DNA from: Opitutales bacterium
GTDB lineage: Bacteria; Verrucomicrobiota; Verrucomicrobiia; Opitutales; UBA9783
Length of the DNA stretch: 6,610 nucleotides
Direction of reading: 5' to 3'
NCBI GenBank assembly: GCA_017479315.1
Contig: JAFVCI010000034.1
Span: 1-6,610 of the forward strand
The first letter of the stretch is position 1. Every line of letters begins with the position of its first letter. Both the position numbers and the translations under genes were made by a program. Below, piece after piece: positions 1-5,514 of this stretch. The notes beneath the pieces are model-generated. The model was not told the origin of the DNA and ran no database searches. It saw only the letters and a list, made by a program, of their open reading frames with translations.

Positions 1-450
1 AAAGAACTTTTGGAAAAGGCAAAAGCGCGCGGCGTTGATTTGCATCTGCCGACGGATGTGGTTGCTTCCGATGCCGTTGACATAAATGCGCGTTCGTTGG
101 GTGCGACCAAAATTTTTGAAGGCAACATCGATGACGGTTGGCAGGGTGTGGATATCGGACCGAAGACCGTCGAGGATTATGCATCGTGCATTCGATCCGC
201 AAAGACGGTTTTTTGGAACGGACCCATGGGGATTTTTGAAATTAAAGCGTCCGCCGAAGGTTCGTTCCGCATTGCGCAGGCATTGTCGGCGTGCGAAGGC
301 ACAACCATTGTCGGCGGCGGCGACTGTGTGAAGGCGGTGAAACAGAGCGGTTGTGCGGCGGACATTACATTCCTCAGTACCGGCGGCGGTGCAAGTTTGA
401 AACTGTTGGAGGGGAAGCCGCTCCCGGGATTGGAAGCGTTGAAGCGATAA
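1..450 (+). CDS. pgk: Phosphoglycerate kinase, C-terminal part (5' end outside window)
   Basis: This is a cytoplasmic glycolytic enzyme that transfers the phosphate of 1,3-bisphosphoglycerate to ADP, giving ATP and 3-phosphoglycerate. The reading frame is open from base 1 and gives 149 residues before TAA, about the last three-eighths of a roughly 400-residue PGK. It holds the C-terminal nucleotide-binding domain. The family hallmark TVFWNGPMGIFE lies around nt 205-240, the glycine-rich GGGDCVKAV around nt 310-336, and the terminal helix-loop STGGGASLKLLEGKPLPGLEAL around nt 382-441. The TTG at nt 10 is only an in-frame leucine codon, not a start. The gene sits 32 nt upstream of tpiA, a classical glycolytic pairing, and is probably co-transcribed with it. 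Nothing looks damaged. Identification is certain; only the truncation by the window edge limits it. Confidence 0.98.
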   Translation, partial: KELLEKAKARGVDLHLPTDVVASDAVDINARSLGATKIFEGNIDDGWQGVDIGPKTVEDYASCIRSAKTVFWNGPMGIFEIKASAEGSFRIAQALSACEGTTIVGGGDCVKAVKQSGCAADITFLSTGGGASLKLLEGKPLPGLEALKR

Positions 451-482
451 ATTTTCCAATTCGGCCGATATAAGAAATACGT

Positions 483-1256
483 ATGAAAAAACGATTCTTA
501 ATTGCCGGAAATTGGAAAATGAACAAAACCGTCGCGGAGACGCGCGCGTTTTTCAAAACTTTGCAGCCTTTATTAACGCCGACGGTGCGCAGCGAATTGC
601 TGATTTGTCCGTCGTTGGTAAGTTTGGCGGCGGCGTTCGAAGCCAATGCATCGGTCGGAATTTCGTTGGGGGCGCAAAACGTGTACCCGAAGGACAGCGG
701 TGCATTCACGGGCGAAGTTTCGCCGTTAATGTTAAAGGAATTTGTTTCGTACGTGCTTGTCGGTCACAGCGAACGCCGCACGCTGTTGCACGAAAGCGAT
801 GCCTTCATTAACGAAAAACTGCATGCGTTGTTGGCGACGGGCTTGAAGCCAGTCTTATGCGTCGGCGAAACGTTGGCGGAACGCAAAGAAGGACGTGTGT
901 TTGACGTGATTGCGTGCGAGTTGGAAGCTGGCTTAAAGGGCGTGACGAACGAACAGCTTTCGCAGGTGACGATTGCCTACGAACCGATTTGGGCGATCGG
1001 AACGGGCGAAACGGCAACGCCGGAGACTGCGGAAGAGATGCACGCATTTATGCACGATTGGCTGACGAAACGCTTTGAAATTTCTTCCGTTTCGAAGGTT
1101 CGCTTGTTGTACGGCGGTTCTTTGAAGGTCGATAACGCGAAACAGCTTCTGTCGCAACCGCACATCGACGGCGGATTGATCGGCGGTGCTTCGCTGAAAG
1201 CCGATTCATTTGTTGAAATCGCGCGTATTGCGGACGGGATTGAGAAAGATATTTAA
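483..1256 (+). CDS. tpiA: Triosephosphate isomerase
   Basis: This cytoplasmic TIM-barrel enzyme interconverts dihydroxyacetone phosphate and glyceraldehyde 3-phosphate and normally works as a dimer. The 257 residues match the usual family length of about 250. The catalytic set is complete: Lys12 in AGNWKMN, His95 in VGHSERR, and Glu167 in AYEPIWAIGTGET, whose residues 168-177 form the flexible lid. The phosphate-gripping motifs LYGGS (209-213) and GLIGGASLK (231-239) are also present. The ATG is the only start that gives the standard N-terminus (KKRFLIAGNWKMN). No clear Shine-Dalgarno sequence precedes it (AATACGT lies directly upstream), so translation may be coupled to pgk 32 nt away. In many bacteria secG follows tpiA; here it does not, and a long non-coding gap begins. 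Identification is certain. Confidence 0.99.
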   Translation: MKKRFLIAGNWKMNKTVAETRAFFKTLQPLLTPTVRSELLICPSLVSLAAAFEANASVGISLGAQNVYPKDSGAFTGEVSPLMLKEFVSYVLVGHSERRTLLHESDAFINEKLHALLATGLKPVLCVGETLAERKEGRVFDVIACELEAGLKGVTNEQLSQVTIAYEPIWAIGTGETATPETAEEMHAFMHDWLTKRFEISSVSKVRLLYGGSLKVDNAKQLLSQPHIDGGLIGGASLKADSFVEIARIADGIEKDI

Positions 1257-1269
1257 GATTTTTTTCCGT

Positions 1270-1291
1270 ACGCCACGAAAAACGGCGTTTT
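1270..1291 (+). terminator. Weak intrinsic terminator candidate after tpiA
   Basis: ACGCC (1270-1274) can pair with GGCGT (1284-1288) across a 9-nt A-rich loop, followed by TTT. It starts 14 nt past the tpiA stop. A five-pair stem with a short T-run is marginal, so this is a position-supported guess. Confidence 0.3.
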
Positions 1292-1364
1292 GAAAGAATG
1301 TTTAAACTTGGAAATTGATTTTTGATTTTCGGGTTTTGTGGGTTGTATGTGTGAATTAACGACA

Positions 1365-1529
1365 GACGATCGATGATGAGCGAGCGCATGCGATTGAAAT
1401 ACCTTTGGGCGGGCAAAATTTGTTTCGGAGCTGATTGTAATCCGAAAACTTCGTGTTCTTCGTGTTTTAACCTGTTTCCCGCATGAAATACGAATGCATC
1501 GGATGAAGTGGGGCGTACCATCGATCGTC
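1365..1529. repeat. 11-bp perfect inverted repeat bounding about 165 bp
   Basis: GACGATCGATG at 1365-1375 is the exact reverse complement of CATCGATCGTC at 1519-1529. No flanking target duplication is visible. Both arms contain the self-complementary core CGATCG, which raises the chance of coincidence. The right arm is also part of the hairpin at 1519-1537. Confidence 0.35.
1449..1466 (+). repeat. Tandem 9-mer CTTCGTGTT x2
   Basis: Two perfect head-to-tail copies of CTTCGTGTT lie at 1449-1457 and 1458-1466. From memory, similar CTTCGTG-type tandem motifs occur in non-coding DNA of many bacterial genomes, often near gene ends. No function can be assigned from the window. It explains the repeated Cys-Ser codons in the overlapping 37-codon ORF. 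Confidence 0.6.
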
Positions 1530-1542
1530 GGTCGATGTTTTT
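1519..1542 (+). terminator. Hairpin followed by T5, intrinsic terminator candidate
   Basis: CATCGA (1519-1524) and TCGATG (1532-1537) form a perfect six-pair stem around the loop TCGTCGG, followed at once by TTTTT (1538-1542). It lies about 260 nt beyond the tpiA stop. It could end read-through from tpiA or a short transcript starting inside the gap. The stem is short, so confidence is moderate. Confidence 0.4.
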
Positions 1543-1600
1543 GGGAAGTTTTACGATGCGCAGGCGGTACCTTGATAATCGTCAAATAACATATTGACTC

Positions 1601-1609
1601 TGTTATAAA
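1601..1609 (+). promoter_or_regulatory. Extended -10 promoter candidate
   Basis: TGTTATAAA matches the extended -10 consensus TGnTATAAT at all but the last base. The expected -35 position (GTCAAA at 1581-1586) is poor, as is usual for extended -10 promoters. Transcription would begin near 1616, about 50 nt before the tRNA-Ser-like fragment and about 235 nt before leuS. It could be the old tRNA promoter or the leuS promoter. Confidence 0.35.
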
Positions 1610-1667
1610 TCCTGTTGTTTAAGCTTGCCGAACATCCGATAATCGCACCCAATGAGACTGTCGGCGT

Positions 1668-1701
1668 GGAGAGATGACAGAGTGGCCGATTGTGCCTGAT
1701 C
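1668..1701 (+). pseudogene. 5' half of a serine tRNA gene (remnant)
   Basis: The sequence runs GGAGAGA (acceptor 5' strand), TG (positions 8-9), a D-arm with ACA (1677-1679) pairing TGT (1691-1693, written T-G-T) around GAGTGGCCGAT, then G and CCTGA as the anticodon-stem 5' strand. This is the layout typical of bacterial tRNA-Ser, including the GAGTGG D-loop. After CCTGATC the match stops: no TCAGG closes the anticodon stem, and there is no long variable arm, no GTTCGAATC T-arm and no CCA end in the following 150 nt. It is therefore the first 30-odd nucleotides only. It may be a scar of recombination or integration near the anticodon loop, or the remnant of a duplicated tRNA. The intact gene, if any, lies outside the window. 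Confidence 0.6.
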
Positions 1702-1818
1702 CATGTTTCTGCCAACCGCTGAGTTTTTATCTGACGTATCTTGTTTTTTTGTTCTTGTTTAAAAATATATTTCGTTTCGATTGAAGTTTTTTCTATCCCC
1801 GCAATCCCCAAATAAGCC

Positions 1819-1846
1819 TTGCGTCATAAGTGCCGTTTTTTAGCAT
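1819..1846 (+). promoter_or_regulatory. Possible leuS-proximal promoter, leaderless layout
   Basis: TTGCGT (1819-1824), a 16-nt spacer and TAGCAT (1841-1846) give a mediocre sigma70-like pair whose -10 box ends only 6 nt before the leuS ATG. Transcription would start at or next to the start codon, which would suit the lack of any Shine-Dalgarno sequence. Box matches are weak, so this is a suggestion only. Confidence 0.25.
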
Positions 1847-1852
1847 AAAAGC

Positions 1853-4438
1853 ATGCATTCGAGGCACTCGGATTACGATTTTAAAACCATTGAAGCGCGT
1901 TGGCAGACGTATTGGGAGGAACATCAAACGTTTCGGGCAACGGAGGATGTTGCGAAGGTGAAATACTGGGTTTTGGACATGTTCCCGTATCCGTCGGCGG
2001 CGGGGTTGCACGTCGGGCACATCGAGGGTTACACGGCGACCGACATCATCGGTCGGTACAAAAAAGCCTGCGGGTTCAATGTTTTGCATCCGATGGGATG
2101 GGATGCGTTCGGGTTGCCGGCGGAGCAGAACGCGATTGCGACCGGCATTCATCCGTCCGTCAATACGCAAAACAACGTCGATGCTTTTAAAAAGCAGATG
2201 CAACGCGTCGGCTTGGGTATTGATTGGTCGCGCGAAGTAAATACAACGGATCCGACATATTACCGTTGGACGCAATGGATTTTTCTTCAGCTTTTTAAGC
2301 ACGGTTTGGCGTGCGTGTCGGAGCAACCCGTGTGGTGGTGTCCGAAACTCGGAACGGTGCTTGCCAACGAAGAGGTGATTGACGGCAAATCCGAGCGCGG
2401 GCATTTCCCCGTGGAGCGGCGCGCGTTGCGGCAGTGGGTGCTGAAAATCACAAAGTACGCCGATAAATTGCTCAAAGGGCTTGACGGTTTGCAGTGGCCG
2501 GAAGCGACGAAGCGGCAACAACAAACGTGGATCGGGCGTTCGGAAGGCGGCTTGGTAACATTTAAAACATCGGCAAATTGTGATTTAACGGTGTTCACAA
2601 CGCGCCCTGACACGCTGTTCGGCGTGACGTTTATCGCGCTTGCTCCCGAGCATCCGTCGGTTGATATGTTCACGGCGGAGGCGCAACGGGAGGCGGTTGA
2701 GAGTTATAAAAGGGAAATTGCTTCCAAAAGCGATTTGGAGCGCACCGATTTGGCAAAAACCAAAAGCGGCGTTTTTACGGGAACGTATGCCGTGCATCCG
2801 CTGACGGGCGCGAAAATCCCGATTTGGGTCGCCGATTACGTTCTGATGCATCACGGAACGGGGGCGGTGATGGGCGTTCCGGCGCACGATACACGCGATT
2901 TTGAATTTGCGCAGACCCATTTCCTGCCCGTTGTGCGCGTGATTAAGGGCGCAAACAACGAACCGTTGCCGTTTTGCAACAAGGGTACCTTGACGGCTTC
3001 GAGAGAATTTTCGGGTTTATCTTCCGACGAAGCGGCGAAGAAAATCCTGTCCGCACTCAACACGAAAGGTATTGGTCGAACGACGGTACAGTACAAAATC
3101 CACGATTGGTTATTTTCGCGCCAGCGTTATTGGGGCGAGCCGTTCCCGATCGTTTGGGTCAAAAAAGCGGATTACGAGCGTTTGACGGCATGCAAGAATT
3201 CGCCGTTTCGGGAATTTTTACCCGATGAACCTGTTTCGTACGAAGAAAAAGGCGAAATCTTTTGCGCCGTTCCGCTGACGTCCAAACACCTGCCGCTGAC
3301 GTTGCCATCGGTTTCATCCTATAAACCCGGAGAAGGAGCAACCGCGCCGCTTCAAAACGCGGAGCCTTCGTGGTTGCAGGTGCGTTTGAATATTCGAACG
3401 GGAGAAATTCGTCCGAACGACGAAGGTTCCAAGAGTGTTTCAAATAATGGCGATTGGGTTGAAGGGATGCGCGAAACCAACACGATGCCGCAATGGGCGG
3501 GATCCTGCTGGTACTACCTGCGCTATTTGTCGCCGAACGATAACGAAAAGCCCGTGAATGTCGATGCGTTGAAGTATTGGCAAACGCCCGATTTATACGT
3601 CGGCGGTGCGGAACATGCGGTGTTGCATTTGTTGTATGCGCGTTTTTGGCATTTATTCCTGCATGATTGCGGTTTTGTTTCGACGCCAGAGCCGTTCCCG
3701 AAACTGTTCCATCCGGGAATTATTCTCGGCTCCGACGGCAACAAAATGTCCAAATCGCTCGGCAATGTCGTCAATCCGCTGGATATTGCCGACGAATACG
3801 GCGCCGATGCATTGCGGCTGTATGAAATGTTTCTGGGACCGTTGGAAGCCTCGAAACCTTGGAGTACCAAAAACATCGAAGGGGTGTTTCGGTTTTTGAA
3901 GAAAATCTGGCGTTTGTTTGTGACCGTCGAAGGCACTTTGTCGGAACGTATCGGCGGGGAGTGCGATTCGGCGGCTTTGGAATGCCTCCTAAACGAAACC
4001 GTTCAAAAAGTTACGGAAGATATTGAAAATTTGCGCTTCAATACGGCGATTTCGCAACTGATGATTTGTCTGAATGGCTTTCAAAAGGAGGCACATCTGT
4101 CGAAAACGGCGGCGAAAACCTTTCTTCAACTGTTGGCACCGTTTGCACCGCACATTGCCGAAGAACTGTGGGAACGTTGCGGCGAACAGTCGTCAATCAT
4201 TGATGCCGGCTGGCCGAAACCCGATCCGTCGAAGTGCATTCGCGACGAACTGAAAATCATCATTCAGGTGAACGGCAAATTGCGCGATGAAATCTGCGTT
4301 CCGACCGATGCTTCGAAGGGGGATATTCTCGAACGTGCCAAATCCGCACCGAGAGCGGTTCCGTTCTTGGAAAAAGGCACGATCGTAAAAGAGATTTATG
4401 TGCCAGGTAAATTGGTCAATTTTGTGGTGAAGGGATAA
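1853..4438 (+). CDS. leuS: Leucyl-tRNA synthetase (class I, bacterial type)
   Basis: This cytoplasmic enzyme charges tRNA-Leu with leucine using ATP and removes mischarged amino acids. At 861 residues it has the usual bacterial length. The HIGH motif is HVGH (53-56) within PYPSAAGLHVGHIEGYTATD. The CP1 editing domain spans about 230-410, with the threonine-rich TTRPDT (249-254) and GTGAVMGVPAHDTRDFEFA (335-353) carrying the editing aspartate Asp346. LHDWLFSRQRYWGEP-like sequence (417-430) returns to the catalytic core. A leucine-specific insert lies at about 435-535, then ETNTMPQWAGSCWYYLRY (541-558) and KMSKS (631-635). The anticodon-binding helices and C-terminal tRNA-contact domain follow, ending KLVNFVVKG. 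The ATG gives the normal start before DYDFKTIEARWQTYWEE. There is no Shine-Dalgarno sequence (TAGCATAAAAGC precedes it). The next ORF starts one codon boundary after the stop. Identification is certain. Confidence 0.99.
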   Translation: MHSRHSDYDFKTIEARWQTYWEEHQTFRATEDVAKVKYWVLDMFPYPSAAGLHVGHIEGYTATDIIGRYKKACGFNVLHPMGWDAFGLPAEQNAIATGIHPSVNTQNNVDAFKKQMQRVGLGIDWSREVNTTDPTYYRWTQWIFLQLFKHGLACVSEQPVWWCPKLGTVLANEEVIDGKSERGHFPVERRALRQWVLKITKYADKLLKGLDGLQWPEATKRQQQTWIGRSEGGLVTFKTSANCDLTVFTTRPDTLFGVTFIALAPEHPSVDMFTAEAQREAVESYKREIASKSDLERTDLAKTKSGVFTGTYAVHPLTGAKIPIWVADYVLMHHGTGAVMGVPAHDTRDFEFAQTHFLPVVRVIKGANNEPLPFCNKGTLTASREFSGLSSDEAAKKILSALNTKGIGRTTVQYKIHDWLFSRQRYWGEPFPIVWVKKADYERLTACKNSPFREFLPDEPVSYEEKGEIFCAVPLTSKHLPLTLPSVSSYKPGEGATAPLQNAEPSWLQVRLNIRTGEIRPNDEGSKSVSNNGDWVEGMRETNTMPQWAGSCWYYLRYLSPNDNEKPVNVDALKYWQTPDLYVGGAEHAVLHLLYARFWHLFLHDCGFVSTPEPFPKLFHPGIILGSDGNKMSKSLGNVVNPLDIADEYGADALRLYEMFLGPLEASKPWSTKNIEGVFRFLKKIWRLFVTVEGTLSERIGGECDSAALECLLNETVQKVTEDIENLRFNTAISQLMICLNGFQKEAHLSKTAAKTFLQLLAPFAPHIAEELWERCGEQSSIIDAGWPKPDPSKCIRDELKIIIQVNGKLRDEICVPTDASKGDILERAKSAPRAVPFLEKGTIVKEIYVPGKLVNFVVKG

Positions 4439-4573
4439 ATGCGCCCGATAGGCGGTCGGCGGGAAACAGGAATGCGATCCACGGGTGTGTGGAGGTTGTG
4501 TTTCAAGGTGCTTACGGCGGATTGGAGCGGTGAAATCTTGACGTTGCAATCCGTATCGGAGGCGTTTTTATGA
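4439..4573 (+). CDS. Possible 44-residue protein between leuS and lpxI, unrecognised
   Basis: An ORF starts directly after the leuS TAA (TAAATG) and ends in a TGA that overlaps the lpxI ATG (ATGA). It uses the whole gap between the two genes. The AAGGG at the end of leuS lies five bases upstream and could serve as a ribosome binding site. The product (MRPIGGRRETG...SEAFL) is basic at the N-terminus, with no membrane segment, signal peptide or known motif. Tight abutment at both ends supports a translationally coupled small gene, but an open frame of this length can arise by chance. E. coli has lptE after leuS; I see no LptE likeness here (no lipobox cysteine). It could equally be a plain spacer or a decayed gene. 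Confidence 0.3.
   Translation: MRPIGGRRETGMRSTGVWRLCFKVLTADWSGEILTLQSVSEAFL
4558..4562 (+). promoter_or_regulatory. Shine-Dalgarno of lpxI
   Basis: GGAGG in the context CGGAGG lies exactly 7 nt before the ATG at 4570. This fixes the lpxI start and allows translation independent of leuS. Confidence 0.85.
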
Positions 4574-5415
4574 ACCTTTCGCTCTATTCCCCGAAAAACT
4601 TCCAACCTTCTCTGCCAATTGTGTTGTTGGCGGGACGTGGCAATTATCCGCGGTTGGTTTGGGAAGGAATGTCCATTCTCTGTCCGAATGCGCGAATTTT
4701 TTCGTTCGAACCCGAAAATTCGGAATGGTTAAATACCATACCGACGGAGCGTTGGTCTTCGTTTGAAATCGGCCAGGTCGGTACCTGGTTGAAAGCATTG
4801 CGTCAATGCGGGGCGCGTTACGCACTGTTGGCAGGTCAAATTCGACCGAAAAAGCTGTTTCACGGGTTAAAACCCGATTTAAAAGCTTTACTTCTCCTGT
4901 CGCGTTTGAAGGAGAAAAATGCGACCACGATTTTCGGGGCATTGCTGGCGGAAATTGAAAGACTCGGCATCGAAGTTTTGGATGCACGCTGTTTCATGAA
5001 GGAGCACGTCACAACAACGGGGTTGTTGACGAAAAAAGAGTATTTCAACATTGCTTCCGAAACCCTGCAACACGGTATCAAGGTGTGTCGAGGCATTGCG
5101 GAGTTGGACATCGGGCAAAGCGTCATCGTTCGCAACGGAACAACACTGCTTGTTGAAGGTTTTGACGGTACCGATGCGTTGATTGAGCGTGTGGCATCCA
5201 TCTGTAAAGACGGTATGGGGTTAGTGAAAGCGGCGAAGGAAAACCAGGATTTTCGTTTCGATGTACCGATTTTCGGATTGCGAACCTTACAAAAGATGCA
5301 TGCTTCCAATATCCGATGGGCGGCGTTGGAAAGCGGAAGGACGCTGATTTTGGATAAAAAAGCGGTCTTGGCGGAAGCCGACCGTCTGAAAATTACTTTA
5401 TTGGGTTTTGAATAG
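4570..5415 (+). CDS. lpxI: UDP-2,3-diacylglucosamine pyrophosphatase LpxI (DUF1009 family)
   Basis: LpxI cleaves UDP-2,3-diacylglucosamine to lipid X (2,3-diacylglucosamine 1-phosphate) and UMP. This is the fourth step of lipid A synthesis, done by the unrelated LpxH or LpxG in other bacteria. The 281 residues match the family length. The N-terminal domain opens with VLLAGRGNYPRL (18-29), followed by YALLAGQIRPKKLF (84-97) and EVLDARCFMKEHVTTTGLLT (135-154). The C-terminal domain has the family core: LDIGQSVIVRNGTTLLVEGFDGTDALI (179-205), KAAKENQDFRFDVPIFG (220-236) and SGRTLILDKKAVLAEADR (255-272). Asp231 in the DVPIFG stretch is probably the conserved catalytic or metal-site aspartate. A strong Shine-Dalgarno sequence sets the start. 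It is probably co-transcribed with leuS, and a hairpin terminator follows one base after the stop. It implies an LPS-bearing outer membrane. Confidence 0.93.
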   Translation: MNLSLYSPKNFQPSLPIVLLAGRGNYPRLVWEGMSILCPNARIFSFEPENSEWLNTIPTERWSSFEIGQVGTWLKALRQCGARYALLAGQIRPKKLFHGLKPDLKALLLLSRLKEKNATTIFGALLAEIERLGIEVLDARCFMKEHVTTTGLLTKKEYFNIASETLQHGIKVCRGIAELDIGQSVIVRNGTTLLVEGFDGTDALIERVASICKDGMGLVKAAKENQDFRFDVPIFGLRTLQKMHASNIRWAALESGRTLILDKKAVLAEADRLKITLLGFE

Positions 5416-5434
5416 AACTTCCCAAGAAGTTTTT
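5416..5434 (+). terminator. Hairpin terminator directly after lpxI
   Basis: AACTTC (5416-5421), loop CCAA, GAAGTT (5426-5431) and then TTT form a compact hairpin starting on the base after the lpxI TAG. A G-U pair can extend the stem into the stop codon. The stem is AT-leaning, so termination may be partial, but position and shape fit the end of the leuS-lpxI unit. Confidence 0.55.
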
Positions 5435-5514
5435 AAGGCTTTAAACAAACAAGCCTTGTGCCTTGCATGAACGTGCTTTGAGGAATATCCTCACAAGGTA
5501 ACGGAGGTTTAAGC
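5435..5514 (+). promoter_or_regulatory. Structured leader with competing stems and Shine-Dalgarno before the DUF5131 gene
   Basis: Three stems can be drawn. Stem A is AAGGCTT (5435-5441) with AAGCCTT (5451-5457). Stem B is CCTTGTG (5454-5460) with CACAAGG (5492-5498). Stem C is GAGGA (5480-5484) with TCCTC (5488-5492) around ATA. A and B share bases 5454-5457 and so exclude each other, while B can enclose a shortened C. The Shine-Dalgarno GGAGG (5503-5507) lies 7 nt before the ATG, and its GAGG (5504-5507) could pair with CCTC (5489-5492) if C opens. Such a layout could control translation. No known riboswitch class is recognised, and part of it may simply extend the lpxI terminator region. 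Confidence 0.4.

Larger units (their letters stand above)
1257..1852. other. Long intergenic region between tpiA and leuS, no convincing protein gene
   Basis: These 596 nt hold no ORF with recognisable protein character in any frame. The minus-strand frames covering 1048-1521, 1253-1585 and 1551-1811 are open, but they have low-complexity or basic composition, no recognisable motif, and two run into the antisense of tpiA. A 37-codon plus-strand ORF (1373-1486) has four cysteines but no ribosome binding site. Several small signals sit here and are listed separately: a tandem 9-mer, an inverted repeat, a hairpin with T-run, an extended -10 box and a tRNA-Ser 5' half. The stretch from about 1730 to 1795 is strongly T/A-rich. 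Overall it reads as decayed or regulatory DNA between two transcription units. Confidence 0.6.

Noticed and set aside
1373..1486. 37-codon plus-strand ORF with four cysteines (CX4CX5CX2C)
   Set aside because: It has no Shine-Dalgarno sequence, and two of the cysteines come from the tandem CTTCGTGTT repeat. It is most likely accidental.
1048..1585. Two overlapping minus-strand frames running from the gap into tpiA antisense
   Set aside because: The translations are basic and motif-free, share sequence in different frames, and partly mirror tpiA. No ribosome binding site or recognisable domain supports either one.
1741..1800. 3' half of the tRNA-Ser (T-arm-like GTTTCGATTGA and ATCCCCGCA)
   Set aside because: Only a loose resemblance to the T-arm and acceptor end. 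No pairing with the GGAGAGA acceptor strand and no closed T-stem can be drawn.
1616..1852. T-box riboswitch upstream of leuS
   Set aside because: A leader of about 235 nt before an aminoacyl-tRNA synthetase gene invites the idea, but no T-box consensus (AGGGTGGnACCGCG-like) or terminator/antiterminator pair is present. The tRNA-like piece is serine-type, not a leucine-specifier stem.
1793..2524. Long minus-strand open frame antisense to the 5' part of leuS (243 codons)
   Set aside because: It lies opposite a certain, fully conserved leuS, and its Arg/Pro-rich translation shows no family motif. It is a shadow of the leuS codon pattern.
4084..4091. Strong Shine-Dalgarno-like AAAGGAGG inside leuS
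   Set aside because: No ATG, GTG or TTG stands at a suitable distance downstream, and the sequence encodes conserved-region leuS codons.
4860..5309. 149-codon minus-strand frame antisense to lpxI
   Set aside because: The lpxI frame carries all family motifs. The antisense frame has no motif and no start signal.
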